This document shows, one piece after another, positions 38,849 through 47,824 of a DNA stretch of 64,000 nucleotides. The stretch lies in contig JAMLIB010000004.1 in the NCBI GenBank assembly GCA_023954415.1, positions 186,001 to 250,000 on the forward strand, given 5' to 3'. The DNA comes from Trueperaceae bacterium (lineage in GTDB: Bacteria; Deinococcota; Deinococci; Deinococcales; Trueperaceae). Both the position numbers and the translations under genes were made by a program. Within the stretch, counting starts at the first letter, position 1; each line of letters opens with the position of its first letter. The notes under the pieces were generated by a model that was given only the letters and a program-made list of their open reading frames with translations, was not told the origin of the DNA and ran no database searches.

Positions 38849-39973
38849 TCAATCGAACACCGTGGGCAAGGCCGCGTCCCGGAAGGCGGCCAGCGGCCCG
38901 TCCTCCCGCCCGAGCCCCGCCAGGCTGGCGTACGGCAGCGTCACCTCGAACGCGCCTTGGGCGTACGGCCCGACGGCGTACGGCCCGAACATGAACGACA
39001 GGCCCGTAGGCCCGAGCGTGAAGGTCTCGAGGTCGGCGATGGTGAGGGTCACGGCCAACGTACTGTCCGTGTCTTCCTCCAGCCACGCCGCCCCCTGGGC
39101 CTGCAGGTCCGCGGTGACGAGCGCGAGGACGGGCGTCTCCCAGTCGACTGTTTCGTCGAACAGGTCGTCCAGGTACAGGTAGCCGCTCGTGCCGGTGTCG
39201 AAGAGGGTCGAGTCGTACCCGGTGTTCGGGTGCGCCCCGCCCGTGTAGTTGGTCGTGCTCCGCAGGATGCTCACGTAGGCGCCGGCCACGCCCATGACGT
39301 CGCGGTACGTGTCCTCCGTCCAGCCCCAGCCGAGCTCGAGGGAGTCTGCGGTGGCCCGGCCGTCGGCAACGAAGGCGCGGAGCTGGCTGTAGCCGTCCGA
39401 CTCCTGCTCCTGCTCGAGGTCCTTCAGCGCGGCGCTGGAGAAGCGCGGCCACACGGCGCTCGCCTCGATGCGCCCCTCGGAGAGCGAGAGGTAGGCGTAC
39501 TGCGCGGCGCGGGCGAGGTCGCCTTCCAGCGTCGCGGCGTCCTCCGTAGCCGCCGTGAAGGTGAGCGCGGTGCTCAGCACGGCGCCGTCGTCCGTCCACT
39601 CGTCGTGCCTGACGGCCTGCAGGTGGGCGATCACCTGGCCGGTGGCGGGCTGCTCGTCGGGGAGCATGCCGTAGAGGACGGCGAAGCTCGGGGAGTCGCG
39701 GAGGTCGGTGGCCCGCAGGTCGATCGCGATCGTGCCGTCCTCCGCCTCCGTGCCGGACCCGGAGAGGGAGAGCCCCCTGGCCTGCAGGAGCACTCTGGCC
39801 GAGGCGCTGTCGTCGCCGAAGCGGGTCAGGTCCACGAGCACGTACTCGCCGCCGAGCTGACCGGCGTACACGGCGCGCCACGGCTCCGGGGCGGCCATGG
39901 CCACGGCGAGCAGGAGGGCGAGGCCGATGGCGACCAGGGGCCGCGCGAAGAGGTTGCGTGAGGGGGTGACCAT
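38849..39973 (-). CDS. Secreted DUF3298 (RsiV-like) domain protein
   Basis: Encodes 374 residues. A signal peptide is clear (FARPLVAIGLALLLAVAMAAPEP). The C-terminal 160 residues match the DUF3298/RsiV-type fold: YTGGAHPNTGYDSTLFDT, YLYLDDLFDE and LSFMFGPYAVGPYAQGAFEVTLPY are its hallmarks. There is no transmembrane anti-sigma region, so it is not RsiV itself but a secreted relative. In Firmicutes this domain binds lysozyme; lysozyme binding here is inference. TACACT lies six bases before ATG 39973. Confidence 0.85.
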   Translation of the reverse strand: MVTPSRNLFARPLVAIGLALLLAVAMAAPEPWRAVYAGQLGGEYVLVDLTRFGDDSASARVLLQARGLSLSGSGTEAEDGTIAIDLRATDLRDSPSFAVLYGMLPDEQPATGQVIAHLQAVRHDEWTDDGAVLSTALTFTAATEDAATLEGDLARAAQYAYLSLSEGRIEASAVWPRFSSAALKDLEQEQESDGYSQLRAFVADGRATADSLELGWGWTEDTYRDVMGVAGAYVSILRSTTNYTGGAHPNTGYDSTLFDTGTSGYLYLDDLFDETVDWETPVLALVTADLQAQGAAWLEEDTDSTLAVTLTIADLETFTLGPTGLSFMFGPYAVGPYAQGAFEVTLPYASLAGLGREDGPLAAFRDAALPTVFD

Positions 39974-39985
39974 GCGATCAGTGTA
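39974..39985 (-). promoter_or_regulatory. Leaderless -10 box of the DUF3298 gene
   Basis: TACACT (39980-39985, minus strand) plus six bases precede ATG 39973. Confidence 0.65.
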
Positions 39986-40028
39986 ATGCGCGTCCGCGCC
40001 GGGCCGGGTTCGCGCGTGACGGGCGGTC

Positions 40029-40039
40029 TATCGTGATGC
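40029..40039 (+). promoter_or_regulatory. Probable leaderless -10 box of the membrane hydrolase gene
   Basis: TATCGT (40029-40034) is followed by five bases and ATG 40040, one base shorter than the usual spacing. Confidence 0.5.
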
Positions 40040-41596
40040 ATGACACGAGACGGGGTGGGGGAGGGCGGGTCCGTCGAGCGCGTCGGCGGACCCGCCGAGC
40101 AAGCCATCAATGGGGCGGAGGGCTCCGCCGAACCGCGTTCCGCGCGTGGGGCCGCGCTCGTGGTCGTCCACGGCATCGGGGCTCAGCCGCCGCTGCGCAC
40201 GCTCGGCCTCTTCGCGCAAGGGCTGGCGCGAGCGACCGGCCCGGACGGTGCGCGGTTCGGACCGCCGGAACTGCGGGCCGCCATCGTGGGCGGCCGCCTG
40301 CGGCCCTGCGTGCGCTTCGAGGAGCGGCGGCACGGCGGCGCGCCGCGCACCGTGGACGTGTTCGAGTACCACTGGGCGGAGCACTCCGTCGAGGGCATGA
40401 GCGTCTTCGGCAGCTTCGCCTGGCTGCTCGGCGTGAACCTGGCCGGTCTCGACCTGCGCAGGCAGGTCCCCTTCATCGCTCACGCGACCGAGCCCGGGCA
40501 CCTCGGCGGGCGCCTCGCGCGCCAGCTCCTGCACGTCGTCGGCCTCGCCGGGTTGGCCGTCGGCTTGCTGGTCGTGGCGCTCCTAGCGCTGTCCGGCGCG
40601 GGCGGTCTGCTCGCGGCGCTCGAGGCGGCCTGGAACGCCCTGCCTGCCCTCGGCGCCCTGCAGGCCGTCCAGCTCTTCGCCTTCCTCAGCCTCGGTGCCA
40701 CGCTCTGCGTGCTGGGCCGCGACGGCTGGCTGGCTTGGCGGGAGGGCGCGCGGGTGGCGCGCCTGCACGCGGGCGGAAGCGCCCCCGCGTGGCGCGGTAT
40801 GTACGCGGCGGCGGCGCGGGCCTGGCGCGGCCCGGCCCTGGTGGGCGCCGTGATCGTTCTGGCGGCCCTCGCGCTCGTTGCCGCGTGGGCGCGCGGGCCG
40901 CTGCTGGCGTTCGCGGACGCCCTGGAGGTGCTCGTCCGCCAGCCGAGCGTCCTCCTGAGCGGCTTTGGCCTGGCGGTCGCGCTCGCGGCGCGGTGGGTGC
41001 TGCGGCGCTACGTGAACGACATCGCCCTCTACGTCACGAGCGACCGCGTCTCCAAACGCGCCCGCACCCGGCGCGCCATCCTCGACGAGGGCGAGGCCTT
41101 CCTGCGTGACCTGCTCGCCGGCGAGCATGCCGAGGTCTACCTGGCCGGCCACTCCCTCGGCAGCGTCATCGCCGTCGACCTCATCGACCGCCTCGCGCGG
41201 CGCCCCGACGCGCTCGCCGACCCGACCCTCGGCCGCCTGCGCGGCCTGCTCACGTTCGGTTCGCCGCTCGACAAGGTGGCGTACTTCTTCAGGCAGCGCC
41301 CCGGGGAGGGCGAGGCCGTGCGCGCCCAGCTCCTCTCGTTCCTCCACGGCGTGAGGCGCAGGGGCAACCTGCGCGATTACGGCCCGTACCAGGCGCGGCC
41401 GTACGAGCTGCCGTTCGGCGCGTTGAGCTGGTGGCAGGTTCACGCTCCTGGCGACCTGCTCAGCGACCGGCTCATCCACTACCGGGTAGACAGGCGCGTC
41501 ATCCTCCGGCGCTCCAACCCGTTCACCGCCCACGGCGCCTACTGGTCCGACGCCACGTTCTTCAGGGTGGCGCTCGACTGGATGGGGTTCGGTTGA
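40040..41596 (+). CDS. Membrane-embedded alpha/beta hydrolase (lipase-like)
   Basis: Encodes 518 residues. The fold opens at ALVVVHGIGAQPP (about 39-51), where HGIG is an oxyanion-hole type motif. A membrane region of about four hydrophobic segments (roughly 165-330, including VVGLAGLAVGLLVVALLAL and VGAVIVLAALALVAAW) then interrupts the fold. The nucleophile elbow GHSLGS follows at 370-375 (Ser372), with LLTFGSPLDKVAYFF like class-3 lipases and a late conserved FTAHGAYWSD that may give the catalytic His. The insert position is unusual. Substrate, probably lipid, is inference. Confidence 0.83.
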   Translation: MTRDGVGEGGSVERVGGPAEQAINGAEGSAEPRSARGAALVVVHGIGAQPPLRTLGLFAQGLARATGPDGARFGPPELRAAIVGGRLRPCVRFEERRHGGAPRTVDVFEYHWAEHSVEGMSVFGSFAWLLGVNLAGLDLRRQVPFIAHATEPGHLGGRLARQLLHVVGLAGLAVGLLVVALLALSGAGGLLAALEAAWNALPALGALQAVQLFAFLSLGATLCVLGRDGWLAWREGARVARLHAGGSAPAWRGMYAAAARAWRGPALVGAVIVLAALALVAAWARGPLLAFADALEVLVRQPSVLLSGFGLAVALAARWVLRRYVNDIALYVTSDRVSKRARTRRAILDEGEAFLRDLLAGEHAEVYLAGHSLGSVIAVDLIDRLARRPDALADPTLGRLRGLLTFGSPLDKVAYFFRQRPGEGEAVRAQLLSFLHGVRRRGNLRDYGPYQARPYELPFGALSWWQVHAPGDLLSDRLIHYRVDRRVILRRSNPFTAHGAYWSDATFFRVALDWMGFG

Positions 41597-41656
41597 GAGA
41601 GTCCGGCCGAAGCCAGGTGGACGCCGGCTAGTACCGCCGCGGTCCGACTCCGGTGC

Positions 41657-41669
41657 TAGGCTGACCCGC
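41657..41669 (+). promoter_or_regulatory. Leaderless -10 box of trmFO
   Basis: TAGGCT (41657-41662) is followed by seven bases and ATG 41670. Confidence 0.65.
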
Positions 41670-43031
41670 ATGGAAGCCACCCACAAGCGCATCACCGTCG
41701 TCGGCGCCGGCATGGCAGGCAGCGAGGCCGCGCTGGCCGCCGCCCGCCTCGGGGTGGCGGTCGACCTGATCGAGATGCGTCCGACGAAGCTCACCCCGGC
41801 GCACAAGACGGGTGCTTTCGCCGAGCTCGTCTGCTCCAACTCCTTCGGCGGCGAGGGCGAGAGCAACGCCAAGGGCCTGCTGCAGGCCGAGATGCTCAGG
41901 GCCGGCGGCGTCGTGATGGGCAGCGCCCACGCGAACCGCGTCCCGGCCGGCGCGGCGCTGGCCGTTGACCGCGAGCCGTTCTCCCGGTCCGTGACCGCCG
42001 CCGTGCGTGCGCACCCGCTCATCACGGTTCACGAGCGCGAGCTGACGAAGGTGCCCGACGGCATCGTCGTCCTCGCCACGGGGCCGCTGACCGCCGACGC
42101 CTTGGCGGCCGACATCAAGGGCCTCCTCGGCGACGAGTTCCTCGGCTTCTACGACGCCGCCGCGCCCGTGATCGCCTACGACTCGATCGACATGACCATC
42201 GCCTACCGCAAGGGCCGGTACGGCCAGGCGGCCGACTACATCAACCTGCCCTTCACGCCAGAGGAGTACGGCGCGTTCTACGCCGCGCTCGAGGCCGCGC
42301 GCTCGCACACGCCGCACGATTGGGAGAAGCTGGAGTTCTTCGAGGGGTGCATGCCCGTCGAGGAGATCGGACGGCGCGGCCGCGACACCCTCCGTTTCGG
42401 CCCCATGAAGCCCGTCGGGCTCGAGCATCCGGAGACGGGCAAGCGGCCGTACGCCGCCGTGCAGCTCCGGCAGGAGGACGCCGAGGGGCGCATGTGGTCG
42501 CTCGTCGGCTTCCAGACGGGCCTCAAGTGGGGTGACCAGAAGGCGGTCGTGCAGCTCATCCCCGGTCTGCAGGACGCCGAGATCGTGCGCTACGGCGTCA
42601 TGCACCGCAACACGTACCTCAACGCCCCGCGGCTCCTCGCGCCCACGCTCGGCATGCGCGACCACCCACGGCTGTTCGTGGCCGGCGTGCTGGCCGGCAC
42701 CGAGGGGTACCTGGAGTCCTCCGCCACCGGCTGGTTGGCCGGCAGCAACGCCGCGCGCCAGGCGCTCGGCCTGCCCGGCGTCGTCCCGCCGGTCGAGAGC
42801 ATGCTCGGCGGCCTCGTGCGCTACCTCGCCACGGCGAACCCGCAAGGCTTCCAGCCGATGAACGCGAACTGGGGCCTCGTGCCCGACGTCGAGAAGGTCA
42901 AGGGCCAAGGCAAGCGCGAGCGGCGCGAGGCCATGTACCGGCGCGGGCTGGCGGCGTTCGAGGCTTGGTTGCCGGAGGTGGGCGGTTCCGCCGAACCGGC
43001 CGGCGCGGGCCAGGTGCTGGTACCGGCCTAG
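41670..43031 (+). CDS. trmFO: TrmFO, folate-dependent tRNA uracil-54 C5-methyltransferase
   Basis: Forms ribothymidine-54 in the tRNA T-loop using methylenetetrahydrofolate and FADH2. The 453 residues start with the FAD-binding VVGAGMAGSEAALAAARLG. They contain the diagnostic FAELVCSNSFGGEGESNAKGLLQAEM (catalytic Cys in VCSNS), the second essential-Cys region EGCMPVEEIGRRG, and TPMAMNANWG-like QPMNANWGLVPD near the end. Length and motifs are normal. It replaces SAM-dependent TrmA in many Gram-positive and Deinococcota genomes. A GNAT gene follows after 16 bases. Confidence 0.96.
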   Translation: MEATHKRITVVGAGMAGSEAALAAARLGVAVDLIEMRPTKLTPAHKTGAFAELVCSNSFGGEGESNAKGLLQAEMLRAGGVVMGSAHANRVPAGAALAVDREPFSRSVTAAVRAHPLITVHERELTKVPDGIVVLATGPLTADALAADIKGLLGDEFLGFYDAAAPVIAYDSIDMTIAYRKGRYGQAADYINLPFTPEEYGAFYAALEAARSHTPHDWEKLEFFEGCMPVEEIGRRGRDTLRFGPMKPVGLEHPETGKRPYAAVQLRQEDAEGRMWSLVGFQTGLKWGDQKAVVQLIPGLQDAEIVRYGVMHRNTYLNAPRLLAPTLGMRDHPRLFVAGVLAGTEGYLESSATGWLAGSNAARQALGLPGVVPPVESMLGGLVRYLATANPQGFQPMNANWGLVPDVEKVKGQGKRERREAMYRRGLAAFEAWLPEVGGSAEPAGAGQVLVPA

Positions 43032-43047
43032 ATCGCTCCGGCGCCGC

Positions 43048-43929
43048 GTGAGGATCCAGAGGTACTACGAACAGCCGGACCGGCTGCTGACGGCCACGCT
43101 GGAGGCGCTCGCGCTCGCCGGCGCGGCGACCGACGGCTTCAAGTCGCCCATAGACGTCGACGCGGCCATGAACGTGGCGAAGGAGATGCCCGTCCTGTAC
43201 GTGGCCGAGGAGGACGGCACCCCCACCGGCTTCCTGTACGTCTTCGCCCCGCGGCGCGACGAGATCGAGGTGAACGCCCTGGTGGCTCCCGGTTGGCGCC
43301 GCAAGGGCGTGTTCACTGCGCTACTGCGCGAGGCGGTGGCCAACGCCGCCCTGGCCGGGTACCGCAAGGGGCTGCTCGTGTGCGACGCGCGCTCCGCGAC
43401 CGGCAAGGCCGTGCTGGAGCGCTGGGGCGTGCCGTTCGAGCACGCCGAGCAGCAGATGGTGCTCGCTGTCACGGCCCGACCAGGTCCGGTGAGGGAAGGC
43501 CTGACGCTGACGGAAGCGCACCTGGATGAGCTGCCGGAGCTTGCGGTCCTGAGCTCGGCCGCCTTCGGGCTCGACGTGGTTGCCACGACCTCACTTCTCG
43601 AGAACAGCATCCGCTCGGAGGAGCGCACGCAGTGGGTCTTGAGCGACGCCGGCAGGCAGGTCGGCGTATGCGCCAAGGTCGAGAAGGGCGGCGCCTATGA
43701 GCTATACGGACTGGGCGTTCACCCTGATGAGAGGCGCCGGGGGTACGCGCGGGCGCTACTCGACCTCGCGGTGGAGCGGGCCTGGGGCTCGGGGGTTAGG
43801 AGCGTGCTCCTGGACGTAGATAGCGCGAACATTGCGGCGTTGGCTCTGTACCACGGCTACGGTTTCGAGCGGGCTCAGAGCACGCTATATCACGTGTTCG
43901 AGTTCGCTCGGTTCCGGGGCGGTCGCTGA
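43048..43929 (+). CDS. Tandem-domain GNAT acetyltransferase
   Basis: Encodes 293 residues forming two GNAT folds, as in MshD-like or double-GNAT proteins. The first has VNALVAPGWRRKGVFTALL (Q/RxxGxG/A-like acetyl-CoA loop, somewhat weak). The second has the stronger LYGLGVHPDERRRGYARALLDLAVERA and LDVDSANIAALALYHGYGFERA. The second domain is therefore the likely catalytic one. Start GTG 43048 lies 16 bases after trmFO. The last 45 bases overlap hicB on the opposite strand. The substrate is unknown. Confidence 0.88.
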   Translation: MRIQRYYEQPDRLLTATLEALALAGAATDGFKSPIDVDAAMNVAKEMPVLYVAEEDGTPTGFLYVFAPRRDEIEVNALVAPGWRRKGVFTALLREAVANAALAGYRKGLLVCDARSATGKAVLERWGVPFEHAEQQMVLAVTARPGPVREGLTLTEAHLDELPELAVLSSAAFGLDVVATTSLLENSIRSEERTQWVLSDAGRQVGVCAKVEKGGAYELYGLGVHPDERRRGYARALLDLAVERAWGSGVRSVLLDVDSANIAALALYHGYGFERAQSTLYHVFEFARFRGGR

Positions 43930-44277
43930 CTCGGCGTCCTTGTCCTCGTTCAGCGTACGTTCGACGGCGCGGATCACCAGTGAGTTGATGCTGATCGCGT
44001 TGTTTTCGGCGCGCTGGGCCAATCTGCGATGCAGGCCAGGATCCATACGGATGACGACCTTGCCCGAGTACGGCTTCTCCGGCGCTTCTCCAAGTTCGCG
44101 GCACCATTCCAGGTACTCGTCGACCGAGTCGTGGAAGGCTTGTTCGGCGTCGCGGACAGTGTTTCCCTCGAAGTGGATCACGTCCCTGAGTCCGATGACC
44201 GTTCCGCTTAACACCCCTGCGGCGATGTCTATGTCCAGCGCGGCCGTATAGCCCTTGTACGGCGTTAGCTTAGCCAT
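43885..44277 (-). CDS. HicB-family antitoxin with ribbon-helix-helix domain
   Basis: Encodes 130 residues. The N-terminal HicB fold includes YKGYTAALDIDIAAGVLSGTVIGL, IHFEGNTVRDAEQAFHDSVDEYL and EKPYSGKVVIR; the C-terminal ribbon-helix-helix follows (MDPGLHRRLAQRAENNAISINSLVIRAVERTL). This is the standard long HicB that neutralises HicA and represses the operon. The ATG at 44277 overlaps the hicA stop by eight bases. Its last 45 bases are antisense to the end of the GNAT gene, leaving no room for a terminator. Confidence 0.93.
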   Translation of the reverse strand: MAKLTPYKGYTAALDIDIAAGVLSGTVIGLRDVIHFEGNTVRDAEQAFHDSVDEYLEWCRELGEAPEKPYSGKVVIRMDPGLHRRLAQRAENNAISINSLVIRAVERTLNEDKDAESATAPEPSELEHVI

Positions 44278-44536
44278 TCCAGTCCTCCAGGAAAGACCTG
44301 AGGCGAGCGATAAGTATCTTGCTGCACTCGTCGTCCGGGTGGGGCCGGTGCACGACGAGTTTTCTGCCGCTTGGGGCTAACATACGGAACCTCGATTCTT
44401 TCGCGCCGGTTACTGAGCACCCGATGGCTTCCAGAAGGCTTACCGCCTCGGCCCACCGTATGGTTGCCGCCGTTGGCGTGATGCCTATGCGCCGCAAGGT
44501 GTCCAAGTGCCTGTTGCTCAGCTTGCTATGCGGCAT
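44270..44536 (-). CDS. HicA-family toxin
   Basis: Encodes 88 residues placed directly before hicB, the usual order. HicA features are AVSLLEAIGCSVTGAKESRFRM (helix then strand) and LVVHRPHPDDECSKILIARLRSFL, where the His in VVHRPH is at the catalytic position. The N-terminus is about 30 residues longer than a minimal HicA. I chose ATG 44536, with AAAGGG ten bases upstream, because the other in-frame ATG (44566) falls inside the tandem palindromes. Target mRNAs are unknown. Confidence 0.87.
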   Translation of the reverse strand: MPHSKLSNRHLDTLRRIGITPTAATIRWAEAVSLLEAIGCSVTGAKESRFRMLAPSGRKLVVHRPHPDDECSKILIARLRSFLEDWNG

Positions 44537-44557
44537 CCGTCCCAGGCCCTTTCGGAA

Positions 44558-44578
44558 TGCTAGCATGAAGTGCTAGCA
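44558..44578. promoter_or_regulatory. Two TGCTAGCA palindromes upstream of hicA
   Basis: TGCTAGCA occurs at 44558-44565 and 44571-44578, 13 bases centre to centre. On the minus strand a TAGCAT -10-like box lies within the repeat. The arrangement fits an operator for the ribbon-helix-helix HicB. Confidence 0.55.
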
Positions 44579-44709
44579 TCTGAGCTTCGTCACCGGCGCA
44601 TGGCTGGGCGGCTCCTACGAGCGACCTGGCATGGCCTCGTGATGCTTGTTCGATTCATACGACGACGCGACGGCGGCCCCCACGGCTCGGAGCCTAGGGT
44701 GCATAGGCA

Positions 44710-44721
44710 TAGAATGCCGCC
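44710..44721 (+). promoter_or_regulatory. Leaderless -10 box of the threonine aldolase gene
   Basis: TAGAAT (44710-44715) is followed by six bases and ATG 44722. Confidence 0.65.
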
Positions 44722-45762
44722 ATGTTCGCCGTCGACCTGCGCTCAGATACCGTCACCGTCCCCACTCCCGAGATGCGCGCCGCGATGGCGGCCGCCGAGG
44801 TGGGCGACGACGTCTACGCCGAGGACCCCACCGTCAACCGCCTGCAGGAGACGGCGGCGGAGCTGACCGGCTTCGAAGGCGCCCTGTACGTCCCCTCGGG
44901 CACGATGAGCAACCAGATCGCGCTGGCCGTGCACACGCGGCGCGGGTCCGAGGTGATCGTGCCCGAGGGCGCGCACATCTACGAGTACGAGCCCGGGGCG
45001 ATGGCCGTGCTGTCCGGCGCGCTGCCGCGCTTCGCGCCCGCCGTCCGCGGCGCCCCGACCGCCGAGGGGGTGCGAGCCGCCATCCGCCGCAGCCCGCACC
45101 AAGCGCCCACGGGCCTCATCACGTTGGAGAACACGCACAACCTGGCGGGCGGCGCGGTGGTGCCGCTCGCCACCCAGGCCGCCATCCAGTCCGTGGCGCG
45201 CGAGGAGGGGATTCCCGTCCACCTCGACGGCGCGCGGGCGTTCAACGCCGCAACCGCCCTCGGGGTCGGCATCGCCGACGTCACGCGCGGGTTCGACAGC
45301 GTGTCGATCTGCCTCTCCAAGGGCCTCGGCGCCCCCGTCGGCAGCCTCCTCCTCGGCAGTCGGGCATTCCTCGCCGAGGCTCACCGCTACCGCAAGCTCC
45401 TTGGCGGAGGCATGCGCCAGGCGGGCGTGCTTGCCGCGGCCGGCCTCATCGCGCTCACGCGCATGCCGGCCGGGCTCGCGGCCGACCATGCGCGCGCCAA
45501 GCGCCTCGCCGAAGCGCTAGCTGGCGCTCCTGGCATGACGCTCGACCCGGCCCGCGTCGAGACGAACATGGTCTTCATCGAGGTGGGCGACGCGGCGGGC
45601 CTCGTGCAGCGCTGCGCGGCGCGCGGAGTCGGCCTGAGCAGCATGGGGCCGCGCACGGTGCGGCTTGTCACGCACCACCAGGTGGACGACGCGGGCATAG
45701 CTCTGGCCGTCGACGCGATCGTGGCCGCTGCCGGCTCCATGGCGCGCGCCGCGCGGGCCTAG
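44722..45762 (+). CDS. ltaE: Low-specificity L-threonine aldolase (PLP enzyme)
   Basis: Cleaves L-threonine or allo-threonine to glycine and acetaldehyde using PLP. The 346 residues begin with [19 protein letters not shown], the family signature, followed by [16 protein letters not shown]. The [14 protein letters not shown] and [11 protein letters not shown] segments hold substrate and cofactor contacts (Asp of LDGAR binds the pyridine N). The PLP lysine is in [14 protein letters not shown]. All key residues are present. aroE follows after 58 bases and may be co-transcribed. Confidence 0.94.
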   Translation: MFAVDLRSDTVTVPTPEMRAAMAAAEVGDDVYAEDPTVNRLQETAAELTGFEGALYVPSGTMSNQIALAVHTRRGSEVIVPEGAHIYEYEPGAMAVLSGALPRFAPAVRGAPTAEGVRAAIRRSPHQAPTGLITLENTHNLAGGAVVPLATQAAIQSVAREEGIPVHLDGARAFNAATALGVGIADVTRGFDSVSICLSKGLGAPVGSLLLGSRAFLAEAHRYRKLLGGGMRQAGVLAAAGLIALTRMPAGLAADHARAKRLAEALAGAPGMTLDPARVETNMVFIEVGDAAGLVQRCAARGVGLSSMGPRTVRLVTHHQVDDAGIALAVDAIVAAAGSMARAARA

Positions 45763-45820
45763 CCATGGCGGGGAACGCCGCGGCGAGCCGCTCAGCGCCA
45801 TCACGTGCGCGCGGCCCGGC

Positions 45821-46753
45821 GTGAGACGCGCCTACGTCATCGCCTACCCGGCCGGCCACTCGCTCAGCCCCGCCATGCACACGGCCGCGTTCGCGGCCCT
45901 CGGCCTCCCCGCCACCTACGAGGCGTGGGCGGTGCCTCCCGACGAGCTCCCCGCCGCCTTCGAGCGGCTGAGGCTGCCTGACGCCTACGGCGCCAACGTC
46001 ACCGTGCCCCACAAGGAGGCCGCCGCCGGGCTCGTGGACGAGCTGACGAGCGAGGCGCGCGCGCTCGGCGCGGTCAACACGGTCGTGAACATGGGAGGTC
46101 GGCTCCTCGGCGCGAACACCGACCCGGACGGCTTCGCTGCGAGCCTCGCCGCCGTGCTGCCGGGCTACCCGGACGCGCTGCCGCGCGACCTGCGCACGCT
46201 CGTGCTCGGCGCGGGCGGCGCGGCGCGGGCCGTCGTCTGGACGTTGCTCGAGCGCGGCGTCCACGTGGATGTCCTGAACCGCGAACAGGAGAGGGCGAAG
46301 AGGCTGGTGGCACAGTTCGACCCGGGTGGCCGGCGTGCCGGGGTGGTCGAGCGCCTGCCGTCGGGAGACCCCGCCGCTCGTGACCGCGCCACGGGGGTCG
46401 AGCGCGATGGGGGCGGTGATCCGCGTCCAGCCATGCTCGACCTCTCCCGGTACGCCCTCCTCGTCAACACGACGAGCGTCGGCATGGCCGGCGGTCCCGA
46501 CCCGGACGGTCTGCCGTTGATCACGCGCGCCGAGCTGGCGACGGCGCGGCAGGGCTGCGCCGCCATCGACCTTGTCTACCGGCCCGCGACCACGCCCCTC
46601 CTCTCGGCGGCTGCCGAGCTAGGGCTGAAGACCGAGAACGGCGTGACGATGCTGGTCGGGCAGGGGGCCCGGTCGTTCGGCATGTGGACCGGCGTCGAGG
46701 CGCCCGTCGCCGTCATGCGGCAGGCCGTGGAGGTGGGTCTGGCGGGGCGCTGA
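45821..46753 (+). CDS. aroE: Shikimate dehydrogenase
   Basis: NADPH-dependent reduction of 3-dehydroshikimate in aromatic amino acid synthesis. The 310 residues are slightly long. Shikimate-binding motifs are HSLSPAMH, ANVTVPHKE (catalytic Lys) and GANTDPDGF (Asp). The nucleotide loop is VLGAGGAARAV, and NTTSVGM plus IDLVYRPATTPLL complete the domain. An insertion of about 25 residues rich in Gly, Asp and Arg lies before LLVNTTSVGM (GGRRAGVVERLPSGDPAARD), which explains the length. Start GTG 45821 lacks a clear ribosome site. Confidence 0.93.
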   Translation: MRRAYVIAYPAGHSLSPAMHTAAFAALGLPATYEAWAVPPDELPAAFERLRLPDAYGANVTVPHKEAAAGLVDELTSEARALGAVNTVVNMGGRLLGANTDPDGFAASLAAVLPGYPDALPRDLRTLVLGAGGAARAVVWTLLERGVHVDVLNREQERAKRLVAQFDPGGRRAGVVERLPSGDPAARDRATGVERDGGGDPRPAMLDLSRYALLVNTTSVGMAGGPDPDGLPLITRAELATARQGCAAIDLVYRPATTPLLSAAAELGLKTENGVTMLVGQGARSFGMWTGVEAPVAVMRQAVEVGLAGR

Positions 46754-46866
46754 GGGGGCGGAGGGACGCTGCCGAGCCGGACCCCGCCTCGCCCGAGCGC
46801 CGGAGGCGCCGCCGAGCGCGATGAGCGGTCGCCGATGCCCGACGCCGCCCCGCTTGTGCGCCTTGG

Positions 46867-46879
46867 TACTATCACCCAC
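46867..46879 (+). promoter_or_regulatory. Leaderless -10 box of the metallophosphoesterase gene
   Basis: TACTAT (46867-46872) plus seven bases precede GTG 46880 and select it over an in-frame ATG at 46835. Confidence 0.65.
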
Positions 46880-47761
46880 GTGAGGGTAGCCATCTTCGCC
46901 GACGTCCACGGCAACCTCCCGGCGCTCGAGGCCGTGCTGGACGACCTCGGACGCCAGGACGTCGACCGCGTGATCATCAACGGCGACTCCGTGAACAGGG
47001 GACCGCAGAGCGCCGAGGTGGCGCGCCTCCTCGCCGGCTTCCCTCACGAGGCCACCCTCGGCAACCACGACGACCTCATGGTCATGGTCAACGAGCGCGA
47101 CCCGTCCCTCGGCGAGACGCTCGTAGACCCGTTCTGGTCCTCCACGCGCATGACGGCGGCGAGCCTCGCGCCAGGCGGCTTCCTCGAGGCGGTGAAGACG
47201 CTGCCCATGACGCTGCGCATCGAGCTGCCGGGCGCGCCGAGCGTCCTCGTGTCGCACGGCAGCCCGCGGCACTACCGGGAGGGGTACGGCCCGGCGCTGA
47301 CGTCCGAGACGATCTCCGAGATCGTCGAGGAGTACCCGGCGGACGTCTTCGTCGGCTCGCACACGCACCGCCCGCACTTGCAGGGGTGGGCGCGGTACAC
47401 GGTCATCAACACCGGCTCGGTCGGGGCCCCCTTCAACGGCGACCCACGCGCGCAGTACCTGATCCTCACGCTGACCGGAGGCGCCTGGGAGCACGAGTTC
47501 AGGCGCGTGCCCTACGACCTCGACGAGGCGGTGGCCGCCTACGCGGACTCCGGCCTCCTGGAGGAGGGCGGCCTCTCGGCGCACATCTTCCGGGACGAGC
47601 TCGCGCATGCCCGGTCGTACATCGTGCCGTTCCTCATGCGGTGCGAGGAGGGTGCGCTCGAGCGCACGTGGGAAGGCTGGGAGGCCTACAAGCGTATGCG
47701 TCCGGAGCGGTTCGTGCCGCCGGTGCGGTCAGTGGAGATCGGGTCCAGCACGGAGCCTTAG
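46880..47761 (+). CDS. Calcineurin-like metallophosphoesterase (YfcE/MJ0936-like)
   Basis: Encodes 293 residues. The dinuclear metal motifs are in order: FADVHGNLPAL (DxH), INGDSVNRGP (GDxxxRG variant), TLGNHDD (GNHD), LVSHGSPR and GSHTHRPHL (GHTH-like). A C-terminal extension of about 70 residues (YDLDEAVAAYADSGL onward) goes beyond the minimal fold and is helical. It is a cytoplasmic phosphodiesterase or phosphatase of unknown substrate. Using GTG 46880 gives the normal MRVAIFADVHGN start. Confidence 0.9.
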   Translation: MRVAIFADVHGNLPALEAVLDDLGRQDVDRVIINGDSVNRGPQSAEVARLLAGFPHEATLGNHDDLMVMVNERDPSLGETLVDPFWSSTRMTAASLAPGGFLEAVKTLPMTLRIELPGAPSVLVSHGSPRHYREGYGPALTSETISEIVEEYPADVFVGSHTHRPHLQGWARYTVINTGSVGAPFNGDPRAQYLILTLTGGAWEHEFRRVPYDLDEAVAAYADSGLLEEGGLSAHIFRDELAHARSYIVPFLMRCEEGALERTWEGWEAYKRMRPERFVPPVRSVEIGSSTEP

Positions 47762-47824
47762 GAGCTCGAGCGGTACCGTAGGGACCTCGTGGAGCTGGTT
47801 CGCGAGGACCTTACGGAAGGCCTC

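Noticed and set aside
44566-44580. ATG 44566 as the start of hicA
   Set aside because: It lies inside the TGCTAGCA repeat with no ribosome site; ATG 44536 has AAAGGG at suitable distance.
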